From Streptomyces sp. NBC_01408 (lineage in GTDB: Bacteria; Actinomycetota; Actinomycetes; Streptomycetales; Streptomycetaceae), in the NCBI RefSeq assembly GCF_026340255.1, contig NZ_JAPEPJ010000001.1, forward strand, positions 558,001 through 622,000: a DNA stretch of 64,000 bases, in the 5' to 3' direction. Under the pieces are notes generated by a model. It did no database searches and had not been told where the DNA came from. It was given only the letters and a program-made list of their open reading frames with translations. This document shows positions 48,922 to 58,091 of the stretch, piece after piece; positions within the stretch are counted from its first letter, which is position 1, and every line of letters begins with the position of its first letter. Both the position numbers and the translations under genes were made by a program.

Positions 48922-49443
48922 ATGCCTTCCATCCCGGCCAATTCCGACCTGCCCGCGGCGGCCGGAGCACCCGCCGCAGCCGGTCTCCTCGACGCGCTCC
49001 AGCACCAGGTGGCGGTCTTCGCCCGCCGCGCCGAGCAGACCCGCCTGGGCGGTGTCGGCCAGGCCCGCAACTCGATGGACCGCGCCGCGTACCTCCTGCT
49101 GAACCGGCTCGACCTGGAAGGCCCGATGGGCGTCAAGGCGCTCGCCGGCGGCATGGGCATCGACTCCTCCACCGTGACCCGGCAGGTCGCGCCGCTGGTC
49201 GACAGCGGTCTGGTCAAGCGGACCTCGCACCCCGAGGACGGCCGGGCCGTGGTCCTCGCGCTGTCCCCGCGCGGGCTCGCGCGGCTGGAGGAGGTCCGTT
49301 CCTCACGGCGCGAGCTGATGGCCCGGGTGACGGAGGGCTGGAGCCAGGAGGAGCGCGAGTCCTTCACCGGGCTGCTGACCCGCTTCAACCTGTCGCTGTC
49401 GGAGCTGATGGCGGCCGTGGCCGAGGCCGGCCCGGCGTCCTGA
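48922..49443 (+). CDS. MarR family transcriptional regulator
   Basis: 173 residues from ATG 48922. Winged HTH in the middle (VKALAGGMGIDSSTVTRQVAPLVDSGLVKRTSHPEDGRAVVLAL spans about 75-118), with the wing R-x-x-x-P-x-D-G-R, and N- and C-terminal dimerisation helices. An Ala/Pro-rich N-terminal tail of about 20 residues. Target and ligand unknown; divergent from ilvA but separated by a long repeat array. Confidence 0.9.
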   Translation: MPSIPANSDLPAAAGAPAAAGLLDALQHQVAVFARRAEQTRLGGVGQARNSMDRAAYLLLNRLDLEGPMGVKALAGGMGIDSSTVTRQVAPLVDSGLVKRTSHPEDGRAVVLALSPRGLARLEEVRSSRRELMARVTEGWSQEERESFTGLLTRFNLSLSELMAAVAEAGPAS

Positions 49444-49482
49444 GCGCGGTGAACCTGCCGTGAGGCAGCTGCGTCCGACCTC

Positions 49483-49513
49483 TTGACCCGGGTGGTCCCG
49501 CAGGCCGCACTAT
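49483..49513 (+). promoter_or_regulatory. Candidate promoter for the sigma-like gene
   Basis: TTGACC (49483-49488), 19 bases, CACTAT (49508-49513), then 7 bases to GTG 49521. This fits a housekeeping promoter with a leaderless transcript, and supports GTG 49521 over ATG 49512. Confidence 0.4.
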
Positions 49514-49520
49514 GTGGCCT

Positions 49521-49985
49521 GTGGAGCAACGGCCGGGGCCCTACGGGGAGTTCGAGGCCTTCGTCGCGGGTGCGGCGGGGCGGCTCCTGCGTGTCGCGGT
49601 CCTGCTGACCGCCGAGGCGGAGACCGATGCCACCGCCGCACGCCGGCTGCTGGGCGGCGCGCTGGCCCGTACGTACGCGAACTGGCGGCGCCTGCGCGGG
49701 GACGACCCGTACGACTACACGCGCCAGGAGCTGTGCACCGCCTTCGCCCGCACCGGCTGGCGCCATCACGGGGGCGTCGGCGTCCTCGCGCGGCTGAGCC
49801 CGGCGGAGCGGCTCGTGCTCGTCCTGCGGATCTACGAAGGGGTCGCGGAGGAGGTCACGGCGGCGCAGCTGGGGCTGCCGGCCGAGCGGGTCCGGGTGCT
49901 GTGCAACCGGGCCGTGCACGCGCTGCGGTCCGGCCCCGGCGGGGTACGTCCCGCCTCCGGCCAGGGTGCGGCGGGCGCCGCATGA
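49521..49985 (+). CDS. RNA polymerase sigma-70-like (SigE-type, region 4) protein
   Basis: 154 residues from GTG 49521 (ATG 49512 also possible). Residues about 90-145 form sigma region 4: LSPAERLVLVLRIYEGVAEEVTAAQLGLPAERVRVLCNRAVHALR, with the usual DYS/EEVA position altered (EGVAEEVTAAQLG). The N-terminal half aligns loosely with region 2 (EFEAFVAGAAGRLLRVAVLLT) but lacks the usual acidic/aromatic -10-binding features. It may be a weak or degenerate ECF-type (SACE/SigE family) factor. The stop overlaps the next gene's ATG, suggesting co-translation with a membrane partner. Confidence 0.72.
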   Translation: MEQRPGPYGEFEAFVAGAAGRLLRVAVLLTAEAETDATAARRLLGGALARTYANWRRLRGDDPYDYTRQELCTAFARTGWRHHGGVGVLARLSPAERLVLVLRIYEGVAEEVTAAQLGLPAERVRVLCNRAVHALRSGPGGVRPASGQGAAGAA

Positions 49986-50233
49986 GCTCCCGGGACGGCA
50001 AGGAGGCGCAGATCAGGCGACTGCTGGACGGCCCGCAGCCGGTGGTGCCGGCCGATCTGGCGGCCGGGGCCGCCGCGCGGGGCGACCGGCTGCTGCGCCG
50101 CCGCCGCGCGCTGCGGCGGCTGGGGTGGGCGGTCCTGTTCGCGGCGGCGGTGGCCTTCGCGGTGTGGGCCTCGCTGACCCAGCCGTGGGTCACGCCGTCG
50201 AGCGGTGTCTCCCCGCCCCTGGAGGGCTGGTGA
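49982..50233 (+). CDS. Small membrane protein coupled to the sigma-like gene
   Basis: 83 residues, ATG overlapping the previous stop (ATGA). Cytosolic part about 45 residues, then one helix (LGWAVLFAAAVAFAVWASL) and a short exported tail. The gene position is that of an anti-sigma factor, but no zinc-binding or known anti-sigma motif is visible. Ends at a hairpin shared with metB. Confidence 0.75.
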   Translation: MSSRDGKEAQIRRLLDGPQPVVPADLAAGAAARGDRLLRRRRALRRLGWAVLFAAAVAFAVWASLTQPWVTPSSGVSPPLEGW

Positions 50234-50242
50234 GCGCCGCTC

Positions 50243-50270
50243 CCTTCCCGCCGGGCGTCCGGCGGGAAGG
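50243..50270. terminator. Bidirectional terminator
   Basis: Perfect 12-bp stem CCTTCCCGCCGG / CCGGCGGGAAGG with GCGT loop, followed by TTT on the plus strand; between the small membrane protein gene and the convergent metB gene. Confidence 0.8.
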
Positions 50271-50290
50271 TTTCAGCGGGTCGCGGGGGG

Positions 50291-51448
50291 TCAGCCCAGG
50301 GCCTGGGTGAGGTCCGCGAGGAGGTCGTCCGCGTTCTCGATGCCCACCGAGAGCCGGACCAGGTCCGCCGGGACCTCCAGGGCCGAGCCGGCCACCGAGG
50401 CGTGGGTCATCCGGCCGGGGTGCTCGATGAGGGATTCGACGCCGCCCAGGGACTCGCCCAGGGTGAAGAGCTTGGCGCGGTTGCAGACCTCGACCGCCGC
50501 CTCCTCGCCGCCCGCGACCCGGAAGGAGATCATCCCGCCGAAGTTGCGCATCTGCTTCGCGGCGATCTCGTGGCCCGGGTGCTCCGGCAGGCCCGGGTAG
50601 AGGACGTGCGTGACCTTGGGGTGGCGGGTCAGCATGTCGGCGACCTTCGCCGCGTTCTCCGCGTGCCGGTCCATGCGCACGGCCAGGGTCTTGATGCCGC
50701 GCAGCACGATCCAGGAGTCGAAGGGCCCGGCCACGGCGCCCATCGCGTTCTGGTGGTAGGCCAGTTCCTCGCCCAGCGCCTCGTCGGCGGTGACCAGCGC
50801 GCCGCCGACCACGTCGGAGTGGCCGCCCATGTACTTGGTCAGCGAGTGCACGACCACGTCCGCGCCGAGCGCGAGCGGCTGCTGGAGGTAGGGGGAGGCG
50901 AAGGTGTTGTCCACGACCAGCTTGGCGCCGGCCGTGCGCGCGATGTCGGCGACGACGGCGATGTCGGTGATGCCGAGCAGCGGGTTGGAGGGGGTCTCGA
51001 CCCAGATGACCTTGGTCTTGGGGGTGAGGGCGGCGCGTACGGACGCCGGGTCGGAGGTGTCGGCCACCGACCACTCGACGCCCCAGCGGGAGACGACCTT
51101 CGCGAAGAGGCGGAAGGTGCCGCCGTAGGCGTCGTTCGGGATGACCACGTGGTCGCCCGGGGAGAGCAGCGTGCGCAGCAGGCAGTCCTCGGCGGCGAGC
51201 CCCGACGCGAAGGCGAGGCCGCGCCGGCCGCCCTCCAGCGCCGCGAGGTTCTCCTCCAGCGCGGTACGGGTCGGGTTGCCGCTGCGGCTGTACTCGTAGC
51301 CGCCGCGCAGTCCTCCGACGCCGTCCTGCTTGTACGTGGAGACCTGGTAGATCGGCGGTACGACCGCGCCGGTCAGGGGGTCGGCCGTATTACCCGCGTG
51401 GATAGCGCGGGTCTCGAAGCTCTGGTGCTCGTGGCTGTCATCGCTCAT
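50291..51448 (-). CDS. metB: Cystathionine gamma-synthase
   Basis: 385 residues, Cys/Met-metabolism PLP enzyme. It would make cystathionine from O-activated homoserine and cysteine; a lyase role cannot be excluded since the family is hard to split by sequence. Family blocks: GYEYSRSGNPTRTALEENLAALEGG, PNDAYGGTFRLF, ETPSNPLLGITDI, DNTFASPYLQQPL, the PLP Lys in VVHSLTKYMGGHSD (about 204) and the end LVRLSVGIENADDLLADL. The MSDDSHEHQSFETRAIHAG start is typical of Streptomyces. I recall the same position in S. coelicolor near msrA. No riboswitch found upstream. Confidence 0.93.
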   Translation of the reverse strand: MSDDSHEHQSFETRAIHAGNTADPLTGAVVPPIYQVSTYKQDGVGGLRGGYEYSRSGNPTRTALEENLAALEGGRRGLAFASGLAAEDCLLRTLLSPGDHVVIPNDAYGGTFRLFAKVVSRWGVEWSVADTSDPASVRAALTPKTKVIWVETPSNPLLGITDIAVVADIARTAGAKLVVDNTFASPYLQQPLALGADVVVHSLTKYMGGHSDVVGGALVTADEALGEELAYHQNAMGAVAGPFDSWIVLRGIKTLAVRMDRHAENAAKVADMLTRHPKVTHVLYPGLPEHPGHEIAAKQMRNFGGMISFRVAGGEEAAVEVCNRAKLFTLGESLGGVESLIEHPGRMTHASVAGSALEVPADLVRLSVGIENADDLLADLTQALG

Positions 51449-51539
51449 GGGCAGAGCCTAAGCCGTCCGGATCGGCTGCCCCACCTGGCGGCCACCCCCT
51501 GTTGGCCCCGGGTGCCCTGCGTCTGGTTCGCTTGGAGGC

Positions 51540-52646
51540 ATGGAGATTCTGTTGTTCCTGTTCGCGATCGGGCTGCTCGTGGCCATCGTCGTTCCCTTCG
51601 TACGGCGTGGCCGCGGCGGTATCCGTCAGGTCGCGCCCGGCAGCCCCGACGCCGCCGACCCCGAGAACTACGGATTCGTCCGGCAGGAGCAGCTCGACAT
51701 CCGGGTGCCCGGGCCCGACGAGGACCTGATGGACGCCCTGGGCAACGTCCAGCGCAGCGGCACGTGGCAGGCGGCCTCGCAGCTGCTCGCCGGGACCCCG
51801 AAGGAGGGCGAGCAGCGCTGGCAGCGCGTGCAGGCCTTCGGCGGGGCTGCGGCGCTGGAGCTCGTACAGCAGCCCGGTGTCGGCGCGCAGTGGCTGAAGG
51901 CCTGGCGGCTGGAGGCGGAGAAGGACGCGGGCGGCGCGCAGGTGCACGCCGAGCTGCTGGTGCAGCAGGCGTGGCGGCACTCGGGCGGGGTGGGCTCCGC
52001 CGACCACCGGATCATCCTGGAGGAGGCGCGGGACGCGTGCCGCAAGGCCGCGCTGCTGGCGCCGGGCGACCCGGTCCCGCACATCGCGGAGCTGGCGATC
52101 GCGCGCGGCCTCGGGTACTCGGAGGCGGAGTTCGACGCCCTGTGGGCGAAGGTGATCGACGTGGCGCCGGCGCACATGGGCGCGCACCTGGCCGCGCTGC
52201 ACTACTGGGGCGAGAAGTGGCACGGCTCGCGGGAGAAGGCCGACGCGTTCTCGCACGCGGCCGCGGCCCGCGCCCCGCAGGGCTCGCTGCTGGCGGCGCT
52301 GCCGCTGTTCGCCGTGTACGAGAACACCCCGGACCTGGTGCTGGCCGGGAGCTTCTACCAGAGCGCGGTCGTGACGCGGGCGGTGGAGGGCGCGCTGTAC
52401 GCGGTGCACACGGCGCGGCAGGACGATCCGATGCTGGCGCACGTACGGCACATGCTGCTGATGTTCCTGGTCAACATGGAGCGCTGGGCGGAGGCCATGG
52501 AGCAGGTGCGGCACGTGGACGGCTGTGTCGGCGCGCTGCCGTGGTCGGCCTCGGCGGACCCGGCGGCGCAGTACGCGGTGTTCCGGGCGCTGGCGGTGGC
52601 GGGGTACGAGGCGAACGGCGGCTCCCCGGCGACGCTGCCGCACTGA
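51540..52646 (+). CDS. Uncharacterised repeat protein, paralogue 1 of 3
   Basis: 368 residues. N-terminal membrane helix (MEILLFLFAIGLLVAIVVPF), then an all-helical TPR-like region. Shares with two neighbours three blocks: PHIAELAIARGLGYSEAEF...LWAKV, GAHLAALHYWGEKWHGS (about 215) and VRHMLLMFLVN...EAMEQVRHVDGCVGALPW near the end. The family appears to be actinobacterial; no catalytic motif is seen. The genes surround an M48 protease gene, suggesting the proteins work with it at the membrane. Independent transcription from a short upstream region is possible. Confidence 0.82.
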   Translation: MEILLFLFAIGLLVAIVVPFVRRGRGGIRQVAPGSPDAADPENYGFVRQEQLDIRVPGPDEDLMDALGNVQRSGTWQAASQLLAGTPKEGEQRWQRVQAFGGAAALELVQQPGVGAQWLKAWRLEAEKDAGGAQVHAELLVQQAWRHSGGVGSADHRIILEEARDACRKAALLAPGDPVPHIAELAIARGLGYSEAEFDALWAKVIDVAPAHMGAHLAALHYWGEKWHGSREKADAFSHAAAARAPQGSLLAALPLFAVYENTPDLVLAGSFYQSAVVTRAVEGALYAVHTARQDDPMLAHVRHMLLMFLVNMERWAEAMEQVRHVDGCVGALPWSASADPAAQYAVFRALAVAGYEANGGSPATLPH

Positions 52647-52996
52647 GGCCGTGCCGGCTGCCGCACTGACGTGGTGCGGCTGCCGCCGGGCCGGGCCTCC
52701 GTACGGTGTCGCCGCGCCGGTGGCGGCTGCTCCAGGGCCGTTGCCGGCGGGGGCCACTGCCACTGGGGCCACCGGGGCCGCTGCCACCGGCCCGCCGTCC
52801 GGCTGCCGTCGTACTGAGGCGGCCGTACCGAGGCGACCGTAGGGGCTCCCGTACGGCAACTCCCGTGCCGGGCCCGCCCCTCCGGAGCCGGTGGCGCGCC
52901 GCGCCGGGGCGGCCGGGCGGGGCCGTGACCGGCGGCCGCGCCCCACCAGCGAAAACCCCTGGCCAATAAAGTTGCTGTAAGTGACCTTCAGGCCGC
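52647..52996. other. 350-base gap, no gene recognised
   Basis: Very G/C-rich with short imperfect repeats (GGCTGCCGCACTGACG... then GTGCGGCTGCCGCCGGG) that may be terminator structures for the preceding gene. An AT-richer TAAAGT (52967-52972) could be a -10 box for the next gene. Nothing else supported. Confidence 0.4.
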
Positions 52997-54028
52997 ATGA
53001 TTCCGGCCGTGATCTCCCTGCGGAACCGGCGCTCCGGCATCCTCGCCAATCGGTGGGCGCGCACCCGGTTCGAACCCGCCGATTTCGGCCTCGTCCCCCG
53101 CGAACAGCTCGACCCGCGGCGCGGCGGCCCCGAGACGGACCCCGGCCTGCGCGCCGAGCGCAGCCGCGTCGCCGACGCCGCGTACGAGGGTGACTGGCGC
53201 CCGGCGGCCGCCCACGTCCGGGCCGCGCAGCCGGCCGACTGGGACGACCGCTGGTCCCGGCTGGAACTGCTGCTCCAGCTCGCCGCGTCCGACGACCGCT
53301 GGCTCACCGACTGGCGCACGGCCGAGCCCTCCGACGCGGACGCCGCGACCGTGCACGCGCAGCAACTGCTCCGCCGCGCCTGGGCCGTACGCGGCTCGGC
53401 CTACGCCAAGGACGTGCCCGACGGCGACATGCGGCAGTTCATGGCGACGCTGCCGGCCGTGATGGCCGCCTCGCAGCGGGCCGCCGAGCTGGCCCCCGCC
53501 GACCCGGGCCCCTGGGTCGTCATGATCACGGCGGCGCGGGCGATGAGCTACTCGCGCGGCCAGTTCGGCGACCTGTGGCGCAACCTGACCAAGCGGGCCC
53601 CGCACCACACCGCCGCCCACTGGCAGGCCCTCCAGTACTGGTGTGCCAAATGGGGCGGCTCCGACGAGGCGATGCTGGACTTCGCCCGGCGCGCCGCCCT
53701 GAGCGCCCCGGCTGGGAGCACCCTGCCCGGCATCTACCTGCACGCCCTCACCGAACTGCGCACGAAGCGGCCCGGCGCGGACCCGGCGCTGCTGACGGCC
53801 GTCGCCGAACGGCTGGACACCGTACGGGAGGACCACGAGGACCTGCCGCGGCTGCGCCACCTGCTCGCGCACCACCTGCTGCGTTCGGGGCTGCCCGGCG
53901 CCGCGCTGGAGCAGTTCCGCAGGATCGGCCCGTACTGCGGGGCCGCACCGTGGAACGCCGACCCGGCGGGCCCGGTGGCGGCCTTCGACCTCGCCAGGGG
54001 CCTCGCGGCCCACGGCGCCCGCGGCTGA
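52997..54028 (+). CDS. Uncharacterised repeat protein, paralogue 2 of 3
   Basis: 343 residues from ATG 52997 (GTG 53009 also possible). No membrane helix, unlike the other two. TPR-like helices with the shared blocks PWVVMITAARAMSYSRGQF...LWRNLTKRAP, AAHWQALQYWCAKWGGS (about 216) and LRHLLAHHLL...ALEQFRRIGPYCGAAPW. The N-terminal EPADFGLVPREQLDPRRGG resembles the NYGFVRQEQLDIRVPG segment of paralogue 1, so they share domain boundaries too. Located 92 bases before the M48 gene. Function unknown. Confidence 0.82.
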   Translation: MIPAVISLRNRRSGILANRWARTRFEPADFGLVPREQLDPRRGGPETDPGLRAERSRVADAAYEGDWRPAAAHVRAAQPADWDDRWSRLELLLQLAASDDRWLTDWRTAEPSDADAATVHAQQLLRRAWAVRGSAYAKDVPDGDMRQFMATLPAVMAASQRAAELAPADPGPWVVMITAARAMSYSRGQFGDLWRNLTKRAPHHTAAHWQALQYWCAKWGGSDEAMLDFARRAALSAPAGSTLPGIYLHALTELRTKRPGADPALLTAVAERLDTVREDHEDLPRLRHLLAHHLLRSGLPGAALEQFRRIGPYCGAAPWNADPAGPVAAFDLARGLAAHGARG

Positions 54029-54119
54029 CGGCCTCGGCCGCCCCGCTGCCCGAGTGCCCTTTCTCCTTACCCCTGTCCTTCGCCGTCTCCGTCTTCATCC
54101 CGTGGGGAGATCTGTCCAT

Positions 54120-55718
54120 ATGGGCGCTTCACTGCGCGCCACGCGCGCCCTCGTCCTGCTCGCAGGCTTCTACCTGCTCGGCCTCGTCCTGCTGGCCGTC
54201 CTCGCCGGCGCCGACCTGGCCGCCGTCACCTGGCTGCACGGCCCGGCCTCCGTCAAGGTCCTCATCGTCTCCGTCGTCCTCGCGGTGCCGATCGTGCGCG
54301 GCATGTTCATGCTGCGCACCCCCAAGGGCGAACCGCCGGCCGGCGTCCCCGTCACCGAGGCGCAGGAGCCCGCCCTGTGGCAGGCCGTGCGCGAGGTCGC
54401 GCAGCAGGTCGGCACCCGCGCCCCCGACGAGATCGTGCTCATCGGCGAGGTCAACGCGGCCGTCAGCGAGGACGCGGAGCTGCTGGGCCTGCGCTCCGGC
54501 ACCCGGCGCCTGTACATCGGCCTGCCGCTGATGACGGGCCTGGACGAGATGCAGCTGCGGGCCGTGCTCGCCCACGAGATGGGCCACTACGCCAACCTCG
54601 ACACCCGCCTGACCCCGCTCATCGCACGCGGCCGCGCCCAGCTGATCCGCACCATCGAGCACTTCAACGCCCGCGCCGAGAACAAGGTCGCCAAGGAGCG
54701 CGCGAAGCAGGAGAAGAAGGCCGAGAAGCGGATCGCCAAGGGCAAGCAGGCCAAGGAGGTCGACACCACGGGCGACGGCGCGATGTACCGCGCGATGGCC
54801 AAGCTGTACACGGCGTACGCCAAGTTCTACATGCGGGCCACGCTCTCCTCCGCCCGCCGCCAGGAGCTCGCCGCCGACCTCGCCTCGGTCCGCGTCGCCG
54901 GGCGCGACTCCGCCGCGTCCGCACTGCGCGAGCTGGGCGCCCTGGGCTCGGCGCACGAGTTCTACATGGGCTCGTACGCCACCCTCGGGGTCGGCGCCGG
55001 CCTGCTGCCCCCGCCCGGCCAGGTCTTCGGCGGCCTGCGCAGCCTTCTGGACGCCCGCTCGGAGGAGCTGGACGAGCTGCGCGAGGAGCTGTCCACCGAG
55101 CCCGCCTCCCCCTACGACTCCCACCCCGCGCTCGCCGACCGCGTGGCCCGCATCGAGGCCCTGCCCGACGACGGCCGCACCGGCCAGAGCGCCCGCCCGG
55201 CCCTGGACCTGCTGTCCGACGCCGACGCGGCGCTGGCCGCGCTGGAGCAGGCCGTCCTCACCCCCGAGGCCCTCGCGCTCCAGCGGGTCGGCTGGGACGA
55301 GCTGGTCCACGCGTCGATGACCCTGTACGTCGGCCAGGGCGCGCAGGACGTCCGCGAGGTGCTCACCGCCGAGGGGGCGGGCCCGGACCTGGGCACGCTG
55401 CTGGACGCCGTCGACGCCGACCAGGCGGTGCGCTGGCGGATCACCGAGCACTTCCCGAAGTCCGAGAAGGCGCAGGCGGCCACCGGCCGCACGGCCCGGG
55501 AGTTCGCCCGCCCGGTACTGCGCGGCGCCCTGAACCAGCTGGTCACCGTCGAGCTGACGGCGCGCGGCGCGGCCCGCTGGCAGATGTCCTGGGCCGACTC
55601 GGCCACCCTCACCTACCCCGTCCCCGGCTTCGAGGACGAGCTCGGCCCCGCCCTGGACTCGGTGACCGCCGACCAGTGCGACACCGAACCCCTGCGAAAG
55701 CTGGTACTCGCCCCGTGA
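54120..55718 (+). CDS. M48 family membrane metalloprotease
   Basis: 532 residues from ATG 54120 (GGGGAG upstream). Two N-terminal membrane helices (ALVLLAGFYLLGLVLLAVLAG; VKVLIVSVVLAVPIVRGMFML), then the Ste24/HtpX-type domain: VLAHEMGHYANLDTRL with HExxH (about 158) and a downstream E-L-A-A-D (RRQELAADLASVRVAG, about 247) for the third ligand. A charged coiled coil (NKVAKERAKQEKKAEKRIAKG) is inserted between them. The C-terminal 200 residues are a helical domain outside the family core. Likely membrane protein quality control. The stop overlaps the GTG start of paralogue 3 by 4 bp. Confidence 0.9.
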   Translation: MGASLRATRALVLLAGFYLLGLVLLAVLAGADLAAVTWLHGPASVKVLIVSVVLAVPIVRGMFMLRTPKGEPPAGVPVTEAQEPALWQAVREVAQQVGTRAPDEIVLIGEVNAAVSEDAELLGLRSGTRRLYIGLPLMTGLDEMQLRAVLAHEMGHYANLDTRLTPLIARGRAQLIRTIEHFNARAENKVAKERAKQEKKAEKRIAKGKQAKEVDTTGDGAMYRAMAKLYTAYAKFYMRATLSSARRQELAADLASVRVAGRDSAASALRELGALGSAHEFYMGSYATLGVGAGLLPPPGQVFGGLRSLLDARSEELDELREELSTEPASPYDSHPALADRVARIEALPDDGRTGQSARPALDLLSDADAALAALEQAVLTPEALALQRVGWDELVHASMTLYVGQGAQDVREVLTAEGAGPDLGTLLDAVDADQAVRWRITEHFPKSEKAQAATGRTAREFARPVLRGALNQLVTVELTARGAARWQMSWADSATLTYPVPGFEDELGPALDSVTADQCDTEPLRKLVLAP

Positions 55719-56869
55719 TCATCGCCCTCGCCGTATTCGGCGTCATCCTCCTCGCCGGGGCCTTCAAGGTCCTGCGCGGCGTGTACTACATCCGCAAGGC
55801 CAGGGCCCTCGAAGCGGAGATCGGCGTCCTGAACGGCCGGACGCAGACCATCGAGACCGAGCAGGAGGACGCGGAGGAGGCCGAGCGGGCGGCCACGGCC
55901 GTCGCGCAGGGCTTCGTACCGGAGGCCGACCTGGACACGGACAACCCGGCGCCCGTGCCGCCGGAGCGGACCGCCGCGCTGGCGGCCGCCCAGGCGGGCG
56001 ACTGGGCGGCCGTCGCCGCCTACATCGAGGCGGCCGGTCAGGACTGGCAGGAGCGGATGGAGCGGGTCCGCCCGCTGGCCGAGGCGGCCGCCGAGGACGA
56101 CGCGTGGCTGCTGGCCTGGCGCGCGGCGCGGCCCTCGGACCCCACGGCCGCGCTGCTCAACGCCGACACCTCCGTGCAGGTCGCCTGGAACGTACGGGGC
56201 TCCCTGCGCGCCAGTCACACCACCCAGGAGCAGTTCCGGCTCTTCCACCAGCTGCTGTCCAAGGCCCAGGGGGACGCGCACGAGGCCCAGCGGCTGGCCG
56301 ATCCCGCGGACCCGACCCCGTACATCGCGGAACAGGCCATCGCGTTCGGCCTGGGCTACTCGCACGAGCGCTACCGGGAGCTGTGGGAGGAGATCACCAC
56401 GCGCGCCCCGAAGGTGCTGTGGGCGCACTACACCGCCCTGCAGTACTGGTGCCGGAAGTGGTGCGGCTCGCACGAGCTGGCGCTCGCCTTCGCCCAGCGG
56501 TCGGCGGCCGCGGGCGCGCCCGGCGACCTGCTGTCGCTGCTCCCGCTGATCGCGTACTTCGAGAAGCAGACGGACGAGGACGACCTGTCGGTCGACACCT
56601 ACTACAAGGAGCCGGAGATCCTCGCCGCGGTGGACGCGGCGCTCGCGGACCTGGCGGCGGCCGGCGCCGACCACCCGCAGGCCCCGCTGCTGCGGCACAT
56701 GCTGGCGTACCTGCTGTTCTGGCAGGACCGGGACGCGGAGGCGGTCGAGCAGTTCCGCCACATCGACGGGCACATCGGCGCCATGCCGTGGTCGTACGTG
56801 GGGACGCCGAAGCGCCGCTACCTGTACGCGCGTGACTTCGCGGTGTCGCTGGTCGCGCGGGACGCCTGA
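55715..56869 (+). CDS. Uncharacterised repeat protein, paralogue 3 of 3
   Basis: 384 residues from GTG 55715, translationally coupled to the M48 gene. N-terminal membrane helix ([17 protein letters not shown] as translated), then a short coiled coil ([26 protein letters not shown]) and the TPR-like region with the shared blocks [19 protein letters not shown]...[22 protein letters not shown] (about 235) and [10 protein letters not shown]...[17 protein letters not shown]. Coupling with the protease strongly suggests a joint function, for example substrate recruitment; unproven. Confidence 0.83.
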   Translation: MIIALAVFGVILLAGAFKVLRGVYYIRKARALEAEIGVLNGRTQTIETEQEDAEEAERAATAVAQGFVPEADLDTDNPAPVPPERTAALAAAQAGDWAAVAAYIEAAGQDWQERMERVRPLAEAAAEDDAWLLAWRAARPSDPTAALLNADTSVQVAWNVRGSLRASHTTQEQFRLFHQLLSKAQGDAHEAQRLADPADPTPYIAEQAIAFGLGYSHERYRELWEEITTRAPKVLWAHYTALQYWCRKWCGSHELALAFAQRSAAAGAPGDLLSLLPLIAYFEKQTDEDDLSVDTYYKEPEILAAVDAALADLAAAGADHPQAPLLRHMLAYLLFWQDRDAEAVEQFRHIDGHIGAMPWSYVGTPKRRYLYARDFAVSLVARDA

Positions 56870-56934
56870 GCGGGCGCCGCTCGCACGACGGCACCTTACG
56901 GAACGGTGACGTGGGCAGGGCCGGGGGCGGGCCG

Positions 56935-56962
56935 GGGAATCCCTGCCCGCCCCCGCCCGTTG
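56935..56962 (+). promoter_or_regulatory. Sigma-R promoter of msrA
   Basis: GGGAAT (56935-56940), exactly 18 bases, then GTTG (56959-56962). This is a full match to the Streptomyces sigma-R (disulfide stress) consensus. The start codon is 24 bases further on, after AAGGAGGG. Confidence 0.85.
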
Positions 56963-56985
56963 ACATTTCCACAAGGAGGGAATCC

Positions 56986-57648
56986 ATGTTCTCGTACCGC
57001 CGCACGCCCGAGCTCCCCACCCGCGAGGAGGCCCTGAAGGGCCGCCCGGAGCCGCTGTTCCCCGTCCCCGGCCGCCACACCGTCCTCGGCAACCCGCTGG
57101 CCGGCCCGTACCCCGCCGGACTGGAGGTCGCCGACTTCGGGCTGGGCTGCTTCTGGGGCGCCGAGCGCAAGTTCTGGCAGACCCCGGGGGTGTGGACCAC
57201 CCTGGCCGGCTACCAGGGCGGCTTCACCGAGAACCCGACCTACGACGAGGTCTGCTCGGGCCTCACCGGCCACACCGAGGTCGTCCGCGTGGTCTTCGAC
57301 CCCGAGGTCGTCCCGTACGCGGCCCTGCTGAAGCTGTTCTGGGAGTCGCACGACCCCACCCAGGGCTTCCGCCAGGGCAACGACGTGGGCACCCAGTACC
57401 GCTCGGCGGTCTACACCCACTCCCCCGCCCACCAGGCGGCGGCCGAGGGCTCCCGCACGGCCTACCAGCGGGTCCTGACGGCCTCGGGCCACGGCGAGAT
57501 CACCACGGCCGTCCTGCCCGCGTCGGAGCGCCCCTTCTGGCCCGCGGAGGCCGCCCACCAGCAGTACCTCGACAAGAACCCGTCGGGCTACTGCGGCATC
57601 GGCGGCACGGGCGTCTCCTGCCCGATCGGCGTGGCGACGGCGGAGTAG
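56986..57648 (+). CDS. msrA: Peptide methionine-S-oxide reductase A
   Basis: 220 residues from ATG 56986 (AAGGAGGG upstream). Reduces methionine-S-sulfoxide in proteins. Catalytic Cys in [14 protein letters not shown] (about 55), the substrate pocket [42 protein letters not shown], and the C-terminal resolving Cys in [16 protein letters not shown]. Length and organisation match bacterial MsrA with a C-terminal Cys relay. The sigma-R promoter places it in the thiol-oxidative-stress regulon, in line with published S. coelicolor work as I remember it. Confidence 0.96.
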   Translation: MFSYRRTPELPTREEALKGRPEPLFPVPGRHTVLGNPLAGPYPAGLEVADFGLGCFWGAERKFWQTPGVWTTLAGYQGGFTENPTYDEVCSGLTGHTEVVRVVFDPEVVPYAALLKLFWESHDPTQGFRQGNDVGTQYRSAVYTHSPAHQAAAEGSRTAYQRVLTASGHGEITTAVLPASERPFWPAEAAHQQYLDKNPSGYCGIGGTGVSCPIGVATAE

Positions 57649-57737
57649 CCCGCGCGGCTCATCCTTTCGAGTGGGGCCCCGGAGTTTCGCTGGGTACGCT
57701 GGCGCCGGGGCCCAGAATCTCGCCCATGGGAGCAACC

Positions 57738-58091
57738 GTGTCGACCTCGACCGCCGGGCAGCCGCTCATCCCGCAGCCGCCCGCCACCGTGACCGCGCTG
57801 CGGCAGGCCGTCGCACAGGTCGCCCCGGCTGCCCTGCCCGCGTTCACCCGCGAACTGGACCAGGCCGCCGACCAGTCCCGGCAGGGCTCCGACCTGGCAC
57901 CGCTGCAACGGTTCATCACGCAGTGGGCGGCTTACGTGTACATCCAGCGCCAGCCGCATCTGGCCGCGGAGTTGCGCCGCTGGGAAGAAGCTGCCGCCAC
58001 AGGTGACGCGACGCAGGTCCGACGGGCGGCGGCCGAGATCGGCAGAATCCTCGACGCGACCCACGCCGCCCTCACCTCGCCCCGGCCGTGA
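57738..58091 (+). CDS. DUF6247-like protein, probable antitoxin
   Basis: 117 residues from GTG 57738 (GGGAG five bases upstream; ATG 57726 also in frame). All-helical: a Pro-rich start (GQPLIPQPPATVTALRQAV) then FTRELDQAADQSRQGSDLAPLQRFITQWAAYVYIQ and a C-terminal helix pair. This pattern resembles the DUF6247 family, whose genes often precede a small RelE-like gene. The stop overlaps the next gene's GTG by 4 bp. A toxin-antitoxin arrangement is inferred from size, order and coupling. Confidence 0.7.
   Translation: MSTSTAGQPLIPQPPATVTALRQAVAQVAPAALPAFTRELDQAADQSRQGSDLAPLQRFITQWAAYVYIQRQPHLAAELRRWEEAAATGDATQVRRAAAEIGRILDATHAALTSPRP

Noticed and set aside
50204..52669. Plus-strand 755-residue frame antisense to metB
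   Set aside because: Shadow frame; metB and the 51540 gene account for the coding signal.
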